A DNA stretch of 64,000 bases from the NCBI GenBank assembly GCA_016490735.1, contig JAEMWC010000093.1, forward strand, positions 1,102,501 to 1,166,500, given 5' to 3'. A program made the translations under genes and the position numbers. Under the pieces are notes generated by a model. The model was not told where the DNA came from, did not search any database, and saw nothing but the letters and a program-made list of their open reading frames with translations. The DNA comes from Pachyseris speciosa (Eukaryota; Cnidaria; Anthozoa; Scleractinia; Pachyseridae). This document shows positions 9,126 through 19,434 of the stretch, piece after piece. Numbering within the stretch: position 1 is the stretch's first letter; each line of letters begins with the position of its first letter.

Positions 9126-9473
9126 ATGAGGATCCCAAATTATGATCTCGAGATCGCTGCCACCAACGGTTTCCAACAGGGGCACCCCTCTATGCCCACA
9201 GATATTTTCAGGATGTTGATGTGCGGGCCGAGCAATTCAGGCAAGGCAAACATCCTGCTCCATATGCTCTATGAGCTGTTGGTGTTCGACAAAGTCTTTC
9301 TCTTTTCGAAAAACCTCCACCAGCACAAGTATCAAGCGCTCTGGCGGGACTTTGCTGAAAACGTCGATCCGGAGGTCGGGTATGAGGTCATCGAGGCCCC
9401 AGGCGAAGAAATCATCCCGCTGGAAGAACTCCCGCCCGACAACCACAAAATCGACGATCTCACGGAAAAATAG
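9126..9473 (+). pseudogene. Truncated genome-packaging ATPase (FtsK/HerA-like)
   Basis: From ATG 9126 the frame encodes the N-terminal portion of an A32/FtsK-HerA-type packaging ATPase. It starts MRIPNYDLEIAATNGFQQGHPSMP and has a Walker A-like loop, M-C-G-P-S-N-S-G-K-A. The usual Ser/Thr after the Lys is Ala here. The following FLFSKNLHQHKYQALWRD matches the segment after the P-loop. The frame ends with TAG at 9471-9473; Walker B and the rest of the domain are missing. The gene diverges from the minus-strand capsid cluster. The truncation marks the right edge of the recognisable element. Confidence 0.6.
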
Positions 9474-11494
9474 AGGACTGTAAACAGTCTACTTTGGCGA
9501 TAGCGTGTGCGAACTGAACTGAAAACTGATCCCCTGTGGGATTACTTAACACGTGTGCGCTCGCAAAGGCGAGTAAAACATTAACTATATACCGTCACGC
9601 ACAAAACTGTAACGCACGTTTGAACCCAACAAATTTTACCAACAGCAGTCGAAACTCGTTCTTCATAAATCACTGGAGCTATAAAAGCCACCTTTGGTCG
9701 TCTTCTCCCAATGAAAATAGTAATGTTGTTTTGAGTATTGCGTTTAATGTGCTACTGTGATCAAATTTTTACCCTCGGAATTTTTAGGCTTATCACATAG
9801 AACAACAATCCAGTACAAGACAAAGCGTAATAGTTTTCATTAGGATTCAGAATGACATCGCAAACAAGACAATATTTCGCCAAAAGTTTAAGTCATTCTT
9901 TTTACGGATGTTTTGCATTTGGGGGAAAATTTACGTTAACACGCTTAGGAGTTGTACAGACTCATGTCCACCCGAACCAAAGGGCGGCACGCGTTATGTT
10001 TCCCCGCAAAACAAGAGGAAGTGATGTCATATAACGTAAGCATCACGTGGACACGCATGCTTGACGAGAAGTCAACGGTTGCTCGTAGTGGTTTCCTTCC
10101 CTTTCGTAGCATAGCGTCCGCTGGAGAAACCACTGCTCGCAGGGTAAGGGTAGGTCAAATGGAGCTTGTGTTTAGACTGGCGAGGTTACCTTCTTAACTG
10201 ACTTGAGTTGGTGCAAGGTTTGAATTGGACTGAGTACTGAGATATAAATTTTGAACAGCGATACGTAGGAGTCAGTTTTGGATGAGATCGGTGTGACAAG
10301 GCCTTCAACTGTGGGTAGAGTTCGGGTTTTAATTCGGATAAGCAGCGCTATACTTTGAATAGGTATAGCTATGGGTGCGCTTTGGAATGGAATCCGTGTG
10401 GCAAGGCTATAAATTCGGTAAGGTGGGGTTAGTTTTTAATTACTGTGAATCGAATGGGTTGGGCGAGGGTTTAAACGGGGATGTGCAGGGTTGGGTTTAG
10501 ACTTGGATGAGTAAGACTGAACTCTGGGATAGAATGGGTGGACTGGGTATGCTTGGGTCAGCTTGGTAGGGTTGTTTTTCAAGGTAGGTTAATGTTGTGT
10601 ACGACAGGTTTTCTTTACTTGTTCTGGGAGGGCTGAGATTTCTATAGGGTTCGGTACGCCTGCTTGGTAGAATTGGTGGCAGGCGGGCAAATCCGCAGCT
10701 TTATCATAAATTATCCGTAACAGTACTTGAAAAGATGGAAGAGGAAGGATGTAGGGAAGGTTTAGGTTGTGGAAAACTGGCCTTGTTTTGATATAATTAC
10801 GGGTCCAGTTCACAAGAATGTCATTTCCGCTGTTTTGGTGTTCATAACTCTAGAGGCCAACCCAGAGATGACTCTTCTCGCCTTTCAAGTCACAAATTTT
10901 AGTTAAAAAAAAACATGCTTCTTAAAGCTTTAAGTAGCACGCCACTTTGTGTCAACTAAAAACTCTAAATATGTGGAAATCCATAAAAATCTGTCACTTC
11001 TACTTTATCAATGACACATTTTTTTATAGCTATAGTAAAAAGTTACCGTTTGCATAAATCTGATTAACTAAATAATTAATTCTACTAATAGACAATTTTT
11101 TACTCGTTTATAACTAAACATGAACCAGTTCCGCACAAATATATATGTCAATCATTCGCACAATGCCGACGTTTGGAATTACAATTAATCTCCGAATTGA
11201 GATTTAAAGTTTCCTCTAAAACGTAATACAGGCCCATAAATATTATAAACCACACTCTCATATTTCATGTATCAGAAACCTACAATTCGTGCCTTAATAA
11301 ACTTTAAAGAGCCAATCAAAATTATCTTAAGCAACTACATTTTTTCAGTTTCATGATATATTCTATCAGAAGCCGATAATTTGAAGGTTCACTCTTCTCA
11401 TACTTTTCACTGACAGCAATAGCTTTGAGTAATTAAGTGTACAATGAATTCCAGTACTTTTGTTTTTCCTTCTACCGTTTTAAATTACAAATAC

Positions 11495-11605
11495 AAGGTA
11501 GAACGCGGGAAGTTTGGAGAGCACGAAAAATGCGTAACAGCTGCTCCAGGCGTAACCTAGAGCAACTCTAGCTTCTTGAGTGCTCTCCAAACTTCCCAAG
11601 TGCTT
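11495..11605. repeat. Palindromic MITE remnant, unit A
   Basis: Arms 'gggaagtttggagagcac' and 'gtgctctccaaacttccc' flank a short loop. Longer and more complete versions occur at equivalent positions in units B (37421-37608) and C (59909-60098), so the insertion predates the duplication and the outer arms have decayed here. Confidence 0.7.
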
Positions 11606-11745
11606 CATATTTCAGTGACCGCACACCTGACGTATAACATGTTCAACGCGGTTGCAGTTAACGCCGACGTCATCAGCGTGCACAATGGGAATATAAAGCA
11701 CGCTCGCGCAATTGAATTTGATTACATGAATTTGCTAGCTATGTT

Positions 11746-11988
11746 TTAAATGTGAATAATATATGAAATGAATCATATGTGAACTGCGGTAATGAAATCA
11801 ACTGAAGAATGATCCACAATTGACCTGCTCCCAACGTCAATGGCTTCATAGCTCAGTTGGTTAGAGCATCGCACCGGTAATCGCGAGGTCACGGGTTCAA
11901 ACCCCGTTGAAGTCCTGAATTTTTTTCAGGCTTCTTTTCGCAATTGCATAAATTGCGTTCACAACTGCGAGGATCATTCTTCAGTTGA
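11746..11988 (+). mobile_element. tRNA-headed SINE with inverted flanks
   Basis: The insertion is present only in unit A; units B and C have the empty site 'tagctatgttataaat'. It is flanked by a 6-bp duplication TATGTT (11740-11745 and 11989-11994). Inside lies the tRNA-like 11842-11914, and the segments 'atcaactgaagaatgatcc' (about 11799) and its reverse complement (about 11971) form inverted arms around it. Its 3' half resembles the tail of the second copy at about 28600-28750. Confidence 0.75.
11842..11914 (+). tRNA. tRNA-like sequence (Thr-GGT-like), SINE head
   Basis: A 73-nt cloverleaf. The 7-bp acceptor stem is GGCTTCA/TGAAGTC with one G-U pair. The D arm is GCTC-AGTTGGTTA-GAGC (box A) and the T arm contains GGTTCAAACC (box B). 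The anticodon loop contains GGT, but the nucleotide before it is C rather than U and the anticodon stem has mismatches. This argues for a SINE-derived pseudo-tRNA rather than a working tRNA-Thr gene. Confidence 0.65.
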
Positions 11989-13532
11989 TATGTTATAAAT
12001 ATGTGTTATTTACTTACTAAGTTACATAATATTTACTTTTCCCTAGTTTAGCATTCATATATTTGCCTTTCACTTTTTCGCTTCCAAAGATACTAAGTTA
12101 AGTCATGGAAATTAAAATTCTCAAAGTTTGATGGAGGATAGAGTTCAAGAGTTTTAAGTTGAACGTTTGGTCAACATTAAAAAGTTAGAGTCAAGTTCTT
12201 CAGCATAATAAACAACATTACATAGTTTGGAAGTAAAAGCTAAAGATCAGGGACAAAAAAGCACTGAAAAGAGTATCAAATCTTCATACCCTTCACGATA
12301 GCATTGCTTTTGATCGTTAAATCTACCAAGATTAAAATTTATTTGGCCAAACTACATCCTACAATAGACCCGTGTAACCTTTTCATACCCACCTAGAAAC
12401 AATACCTAATTTCTCTTTACAACAACACAAAAATTGTAAATGACGCCTACATTAATATTTCACGAAACACAGTAATCATAAACAAAGTTAGACTGTCCTG
12501 ACAGTCGGTGAATTCCCGGAGTACAAAACGTAAATAGTAATGTGAGTGTTTGTGTTCGTACATTGGAATACATGTTTTCTAGTAAAAGGAATTTAAAATT
12601 TTAGCCTGATAAAAAGATAAAAAGGTACAAAATGCCCAAAAGTACAAATGACGTCCAAAGCCCGGTTAACTTAATCCAGGATTAGCGTAAAGTTCGGCGC
12701 AGTTTTTAACTTTTGGATGAAAGTTTCTTTTGCTGCTTTTTGCTTTTCAGGATTGACGTCCTCTAATCTAAAATTTTGCAGAATATCAGCGTTGAGTAAC
12801 GTTCCTGAATAGAGAAATAAACTCCTTGGTTAATTTTTAATCTTGGATTAGGGTTAATCGGCTTTCAAACAACCGGACTCAACCTACTAAACTCTCTTTA
12901 TAACAAAGTTTAAGTCCAGGGAAGATGTAGAAACCTATCACACAGCAAAACAGCGCAAGGATCCCTTTCTTGTTCAAACGAACTTGAGTTCAGTTCTTAT
13001 GCCATTTTTTGCCCTTGGCAGTTCTTACTTTGCACCTCTAACAAGTGAAATATTTAAAATTTGGTCGGTTTTAGCATGGGAGCAGTCATCAGTCCAATCA
13101 TCTCAAATCCAGCCTGGTGTCGACACCAAACCAAACGGCGCACAGACGCTCACTAACGGTGACAAGTCTAAAAAAAAGTTAATGTTCGAAGAACGGAAGA
13201 ACAAACTCATCAGGTCAACGGTCACAAGTCTAATAAAATGACCTCGGTCTGATCATGATTGAGTAAATGGCGGTTAGATTGTCACTACAGCGCAGCTCAT
13301 TGGAAAGTGGTAGTTCTCTCAGAGTGAATAGACCCGGAAAGGATGTATGCCCTTACTCGTGTTTATGTTGCCGGAATGACAGTTGTTGGCTCTTAAGGGT
13401 CTTGAAAAATCGGCCAAATGCAGTTGTTCAAGCGTAGCTTACAAATAACAACTGAACTCACAAAAGATTTGCCAACTGGTAACATCTACTGACTTCTGGG
13501 TCAACAGTCCCGATCGATGAAGTCATGCATTA

Positions 13533-15877
13533 TCAATCGGAGTCGTCGTCATCAGAGCCAAGAAAATCGTCAGCTGTTAAGAGGAAACCCTCTTCCCAGT
13601 GAGGACAACTGACGTTTGTGAGTTTGTGCTCCTCACAATATGAGTTGGGAAATATGTAGTTTGAAGTGATTTTCCCTGTCAGTTCCACACTGGTTTCAGC
13701 TGTGTCTCGTTCGCGTTTCGTCAGCACGGTCATGAATTCCGACGACAAGGCACTCTCCAGTTTGCCGAGTTTAACGATGCATACTCGACAACTAAAGGTA
13801 AAACAAACAACTCTGTTTTCATCAGGGGACACAGCCATGCTGACGATGTTCTCCTGTCCTTCTGCTATCCTTACGAACCAAGCAGCTTCGGACTCCGCGA
13901 CATCCCACAGGTATACCATGTCGTCAACACCGTAAGAAATTAGGTAACGATTCACTTTTAAAACTTGCAAAACTAAAGTCCATCGACATGCCGCGTAGAA
14001 TTCGTCTGGAGGAATGCATATCAGGAAACCAAAAATTATACAGAATAATAACTTTTTCCACGCAGCAAACTGGTAGCTTATTGTCTGACGAAACAGCACA
14101 CCGTCTGAACTTAACAGAATTAAAAAACGGCCCCACTCTGGTTCTTGCTAGCAAGTGGCAGGAATGCTCACCGAATTCCCAGATCTCTACGTCATACTCA
14201 CCGCACAAGATGAGCCCTTTTTTGTTCGATGACAAGCAAAAACACTCAACGGCCATCAATGTTGGTGACTTAAATGAAGTTGACATGGCTTTGGTTTGAA
14301 CGTCCCATACATAGAACTGTGAGTCGTTAATAATATTCCGGATAAAAAAAAGACGTAAGGTGCTGTTGGCTGAAAATATCAAATGCACAAGGTGTGTTAG
14401 CTTAAAGTCTGTTTCAAATACCGTGAGAGCACCCTCACTTCCAGATTCTCCAACAATGTGTAGCTCTATCTTGTTGCCTTGGTGACAGGCAGTTTTTTTC
14501 CCATCTGGCGAGAACACACAGCTTTAAATCTGAGGCACCGGCGCTGGAGAATCTGAAAGTGGAGACTTGGAGGTGTAACCCAAAGGTAAGCCTTTCTCGT
14601 CGTTCACTATATTCCACGACGCAACCATTGAGTCGGAAGTAACAGACACAACGCAATCATTTGAATTGAAGACTTGCAACGGTCTCCCGTACTGCTGAAG
14701 ACTTCACTGGTAACGATGGCAAAAACTTCAAAGGATTAAATAAATGTGTCAACAACGTCGCCCTTTCGTTGGTTTCACTTCGAAGGAAATACCCAACTTG
14801 GCTGTCATTTCTGAAATAAAAGGGGCTTCCTCCCGAAACACTTGTGAAAATTGTACCTGTTTGAAGGCACAAAGCGCGCAATGAGCCTGAGAAAGTCGAA
14901 TAAACAAGATGGAGATCATCATTTGTGAAGGCGAAACGATCTACATGGGTGATGTGATGTTCTTGCCTCCGGTTACCGCATTCAATGCTAGAAGAATGCT
15001 GTTCTTCAATTTCCGTTCGCAACAGCTTGATGTCTTGAAAGCCATAGCCACGGAAAACCCACTTTTTTTGCGGTGACACATCGAACATTATATTTCTGAT
15101 AAAAGTGCCTTCACCAAAGAGATCCTGACAACCAGTTGACAACCAGTTGACAACCAGTTGCCAGCTCTTGTTTCCACGCTTCTTCCCCCACCATAGCCAC
15201 CATTCCAGCTCCAGTCTACTCGAAAGTAACAGTTCACGCATTTGCAACCGATCGGAACCCAATTTCAGCAACTTCTTACATACAGATGTCAACTTTTCCA
15301 TCTGCTCAGACTCCAAAGCTACAGAATAGGAAACCGGAGAAAGCCACCACCAATGCAGACCCCTAACCCGCTCCAGCTCTTGCCTCAACCTCCGCTCCCT
15401 CTCCAGCTCCCGGTCCAAAACCAATCTCAACTCCTGCTCCCCCTCCAGTTCCCGCTGGAATTCTAGTTCGAACTCCAATTTCTCTACTAACTGATACAAA
15501 AGTTAATGATTCCGCATAGACAACAGCAAATCCCGTCCAGCGCCGAACTTCACTCACACCCGACTCAACTGCACCTCCCTACTCAAGGAATTTTCCACAA
15601 AGTGTGAACAGCGTTGACTACAGCAATGTTACAAACTAACGCTAGCGCTGATTCGTCAATACCACGGCACCCCATTTCCCTTCCCCAGTTAGTTAAGGCA
15701 GCAGTCACGTGAAAAACGTAAGTCCACGGGTCTGACTTAACTTCCTGATGAAAAATGTCCCGCAGCTGAGGTCTTCCTGTCTGAAAATTCCAAACTTGAT
15801 ATTGGAATACGCGTGGGTAGAGTTCAATGATAAGTTGACGAACATCTTCCAGCGACGATTCTTGGTTTGCCTGGGCC
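13533..15877 (-). pseudogene. NACHT-WD gene copy A, 3' portion (WD-repeat region)
   Basis: Colinear with 39252-41455 of copy B. It keeps the beta-propeller region (FSPDGKK, YVWDVQ, FLSSNK-type blades, LISYGVDDMVYLWDV) and the acidic C-terminus ending DDDDSD. Reading is broken by a frameshift near 13985, an in-frame TAA at 14524-14526 (where copy B has a Lys codon), a frameshift near 14660 and another near 15500-15580. A copy-specific expansion at about 15360-15480 encodes a Glu/Leu/Arg-rich coiled coil (ELERERRLRQELERVR) absent from B. It ends at the target duplication of the transposon at 15884. It is not translatable as one protein. Confidence 0.85.
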
Positions 15878-15883
15878 AGTTCT

Positions 15884-17323
15884 GTACGGGTCCGCAAATG
15901 ATCCCAGGACCGCAAATGATCCCGGACCGCAAATGATCCCCAAAATGGACCGCAAATGATCCCGGACCGCAAATGATCCCCACATTGGACCGCAAATGAT
16001 CCCGAGCAAAAAGTAAGGAATGGCATGGATTGATATAAAAATGACACACAACAAAACATGTTTTTCATTTTATGAGAATTATTCCATAGTTCCTTTTATT
16101 TTTATCATTAATATTGTTTTTTCGTTTTTAGTGGAAAATGTGTGATCTTGCGTGACGTTCTGTCTGTTTGTTGATTACAGGACGCCGGCTGCATAGTACA
16201 GTAATTGATTTTGCAAAGACACTTGTTGTGATCTTAGACTGCGAGTTTCGCTTCATGTCTTCTGTTTATTGTGTTGTACATCCCAGGACGTTCGAGAACA
16301 TGCTTAATCAGATTTCATTGCTGTCGGGTATATGATCAACGCTTCGGTGCACGTGCCCGATTTCAGTGAAAATCGAGCATGTATAAATTAGCCTGGAAAC
16401 AGGCTCCACAGTGGGATTTTAAAGGAGCGAAAAGAAGGACCGTGGCGAAAAAAATCGGCGAGCGAAGCGAGCCGCCTGTCCCCTGCTCGGCTCGCTTCGC
16501 TCGCCGATTTTTTTCGGCCACTTTCCTTCTTTCCGCTCCTTAACCCCACTGCGGAGCCTGGTCCCAGGCTAGTATAAATCAATTGTATAATCACAAATAC
16601 AACGGAGGATTAAAATACACGCATACCCGTAAAGAAATAACTGAAAAATTCCGCAGTTGATTTCGTTATCTTTTGAAATAAGTCTTTTGTTCACTGAGCA
16701 CTCTCATTTTAAATTGTACCCAGAATAATAGAAGTGTTTCTTTCTCACATTCATGGGATCAGCCGACTGGCCTGTGGCAGGCGAGAAACGCGGTGATGTG
16801 GTTGAAATCGGAGCAGGGGTCAAAGATCATCCGAAACTTGTCACCTTCGTGTGAGCTGTGACTCCCACGCGTTCGGAAAATATGGCTAAACTGTCTTGTT
16901 CTTATTTCATTGGTATCATTTGTGAACGTTCTTGGAGTTACTAAAGATAAAAACAAACACAAAGATCTCTAAAGACGGAAGGAAAAACGAGATAGCTTTG
17001 GATCCTGGTGTGATAACACTGATTGACTGCTTCACATCGGTTGCACAAATTATGTGACCACGTTTACCTTTTTAAAATTAATCAGATGATAGTTGTGAGC
17101 CATGATTTAAGGCTTTGATTAAAATAATCGCAATTCATGCCAATTCCCTATCCATACCATTTCACCATCCTTTCCATTCCCTATTTTTTGTTCGGGATCA
17201 TTTGCGGTCCAACATGGTGCAATACGGGGATCATTTGCGGTCCGGGATCATTTGCGGTCCAATTTGGGGATCATTTGCGGTCCGGGATCATTTGCGGTCC
17301 TGGGATCATTTGCGGACCCGTAC
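15884..17323. mobile_element. DNA transposon X with TIRs built of 17-bp repeats
   Basis: The left end GTACGGGTCC and right end GGACCCGTAC are exact inverses, bounded by the 6-bp target duplication AGTTCT (15878-15883 and 17324-17329). Each terminal arm is about 140 bp and consists of five or six copies of GGGATCATTTGCGGTCC or close variants. Joining the flanks restores the copy B sequence. No transposase is visible, so it is non-autonomous. A hAT-type MITE (16389-16571) sits inside. A 6-bp duplication fits few superfamilies (for example IS3EU or Dada); I leave it unclassified. Confidence 0.8.
16389..16571. mobile_element. Palindromic hAT-like MITE
   Basis: It begins TAGCCTGG and ends CCAGGCTA, with nearly the whole length forming a hairpin around 'gcgagcgaagcgagc' / 'gctcgcttcgctcgc'. 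The direct repeat GTATAAAT flanks it (16381-16388 and 16572-16579). An 8-bp duplication is characteristic of hAT elements. It is nested inside transposon X. Confidence 0.8.
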
Positions 17324-17700
17324 AGTTCTCTTAAGGGCCCATTAAAGTATCTTTTGATGCCGTTGCTAGGGAAAAATCAATTTGCTATAACTCTGCACAT
17401 GTATGCTTCAATTGGACCAAATTTATCCATACCATTTCACCATCCTTTCCATTCCCTATTTTTTGTTCGGGATCATTTGCGGTCCAACATGGTGCAATAC
17501 GGGGATCATTTGCGGTCCGGGATCATTTGCGGTCCAATTTGGGGATCATTTGCGGTCCGGGATCATTTGCGGTCCTGGGATCATTTGCGGACCCGTACAG
17601 TTCTCTTAAGGGCCCATTAAAGTATCTTTTGATGCCGTTGCTAGGGAAAAATCAATTTGCTATAACTCTGCACATGTATGCTTCAATTGGACCAAATTTG
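17151..17700. repeat. 275-bp tandem duplication spanning two transposon ends
   Basis: 17151-17425 and 17426-17700 are nearly identical. Each contains the right arm of transposon X, its AGTTCT duplication, the TTAA, and the left end of transposon Y. The duplication therefore happened after both insertions. Confidence 0.9.
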
Positions 17701-19430
17701 GACAATGCCCATAGGGGGCAAATACGGGCCAGTACATGACGTCATCGGACCACGCCCAATGTCACGTGACTAGAAACAGAAAAATGCATTTTAACTAAAC
17801 GACTTAAACCCTTTACCCTCATTTTCTGTACAGTAACAATACAAAAGTCGTTTTGAAGAAATTTAAGCATGCGTTTTGGCTTATGATAAAAAATAAAAAA
17901 ATGAGAATGGAAAATGTGCTTCTTTGACCACTCTTTTGAGCATAATTTTTTTGTTTTTCATTTTGTCGCAAAACCCATGCTTGAATTCCAAGAAAATATG
18001 ATGTTCTTTCGAATTGTTTTAAAATCCAGCAACTACAATTATCTCTCGGGGAGAAAAGTCAATTTTTTCGCGGCACCGGAAGTGGCGAGCGAATTTTCAG
18101 CGGCCTGGTGCCTAAGCATTGTGGCCAGTCACATCTGTGTTTTGTTTTATCGAACAAAATTCGAATTCACTTTCTTTTTCACAGTCACGGTGTTGTAGTT
18201 GACTTAAATTACTGTTAACTAGGTTCTCAAGCGAGGCTGATGTTGTAAGGAGAAGTTGTCCATCCCAAGTTTCGAGCTCACCATTATCAGTCAGGCATTC
18301 TATCGAGTGGTTAAAGTGGTTAGCATTAATTTTTTATGTAAGAATGAAATTATTGTGATCTAGAGCTGCTTTCAAGGATGCTCACCGTCTTTTGCTCCAT
18401 GCTGTCTTGGGAGAGCTTCGTTTATTTGTGTTATATTTAAACAATGGAATTTCTCAGGTTCGGAAGGACAGTTCACGGACACAGGTTCACAGGATCCCAC
18501 AGTTTTATCGCAAGATCGGAGCGGTCAAAAAGGCCGCGGACACAGAGTTTCTTTTGAAGTTTGCAGGTGATGATAGCGCAGTACTAATTTCAGTTTGTGT
18601 CTCCGCATCTTTGAGATTTCGATTTCCAACCTGACACTGGAAATCTTTTACTGTCACCTTTTCGAGATTTCCCCATCGACATGCAACCATCGCTGCGGCT
18701 TTCTGTTTACGTCCGTACGTGGATCACATTTTCAAGCAGAACACTCAAGTTTCAAAAATAAAGGTACGACTCACATGTTGTAAACGGAAAGCAGAAAATT
18801 CAGGGGCACCCAACGACAAGTTTCGGTAGATATCTTTTCGGTGAAGGGTAGTTCGCCTTGGGTTTTCGGTGTCGATTAAAGAGTGCACTCGGCCCAAAAG
18901 ATTCGCAATGGGGAAATAATGGCCCCTGAGGTTTACGGAAAGGTCATAATTGCTGTTTTTGGCAGTTAAAAACGTCAGCTAACATTTTCGGAAAGAAAAT
19001 TATTCCCTAGAAAGTTCGTGGACAGTTCATTTCAGCTTGAATTTTCTCAAAGGAAGATTTTGTTCCCTAACATTTTCGGGCAATTAAAACTTCAGCTAGG
19101 GAGTACGAACAGATGAAATTTTTCTAGCTAACAAAAACATCACTTAAAACAGACTTCAAACACCGTAAGGTACTTAAAAATGCCTTTCCACAGCTTTTGG
19201 TTGATTTGGCTCGTTGAGAGCCCCTGAAAATCAATTAATAAAAATGTAAACAAAAGGTTTTCGATCTTGTGTTTGTTGCAACGAAGCAAAAAAAGGTTAC
19301 CGGCGACTTGAACTAGCCAGCGACCGGCCGACGCCGAAGAAAGCGCGCGAAAAAATTTGGGCTGACCGGAAGTGAAATTGCACTTGGTTAGCAACCGTGT
19401 ACCTTAGCAACGAGATACTTCAATGGGCCC
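17335..19430. mobile_element. DNA transposon Y, TTAA target duplication
   Basis: The left end GGGCCCATTAAAGTATC and right end GATACTTCAATGGGCCC are inverse repeats with one mismatch, and the GTTGCTA(A/G)GG motif follows on both sides. TTAA occurs at 17331-17334 and 19431-19434. TTAA duplication is typical of piggyBac and Kolobok elements. The 2.1-kb interior, which includes the 275-bp tandem copy, has no transposase-like frame, so the element is non-autonomous. It sits 7 bp from transposon X in the same gene. Confidence 0.75.
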
Positions 19431-19434
19431 TTAA

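Larger units (their letters stand above)
3310..9477. mobile_element. Degraded Polinton/adintovirus-like segment, about 6 kb
   Basis: It comprises the contiguous genes PLA2, protease, core-like, major capsid, basic protein, penton-like, two hypotheticals and the ATPase fragment. The morphogenesis set is present; family B DNA polymerase and retroviral-type integrase are not seen. No terminal inverted repeats or target duplication could be identified, so both boundaries are estimates. GC content and codon use are visibly higher than in the surrounding AT-rich DNA. Broken genes (protease, capsid, penton, ATPase) show it is a fossil, although several frames remain open. Confidence 0.65.
9628..13530. 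repeat. Duplicated 3' flank, unit A
   Basis: Homologous throughout to 35608-39251 and 57995-62399. The shared start is 'ttaccaacagcag(c/t)cga'. Shared internal landmarks include the 'taatccaggattag' motif and the 'cttgtaatcttgg'-like AT-rich stretches. In each case the block ends at the stop codon of a NACHT-WD gene copy. It therefore represents the downstream side of one segmental duplication unit. Apart from the SINE at 11746-11988 and the hairpin at about 11495-11600, I see no gene; plus-strand frames such as 9952-10197 are not conserved in frame between the copies. Confidence 0.8.

Noticed and set aside
9952..10197. Plus-strand frame with similar versions at about 35731-36072 and 58320-58616
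   Set aside because: The nucleotide similarity comes from the duplicated flank, but frames and starts differ among the units, so there is no evidence of coding constraint.
11842..11914. Functional tRNA-Thr gene
   Set aside because: The anticodon stem is mismatched, position 33 is C, and the sequence sits in a repeat insertion absent from paralogous sites.
15705..16068. Minus-strand frames with repeated DHLRS/IICGP peptides (also at 17115-17620)
   Set aside because: They are translations of the 17-bp tandem repeats in the transposon X arms.
17205..17320. Regularly spaced 17-bp repeats resembling a CRISPR array
   Set aside because: Spacers are only 0-15 bp, the sequence is eukaryotic, and the array is the terminal repeat of a DNA transposon.
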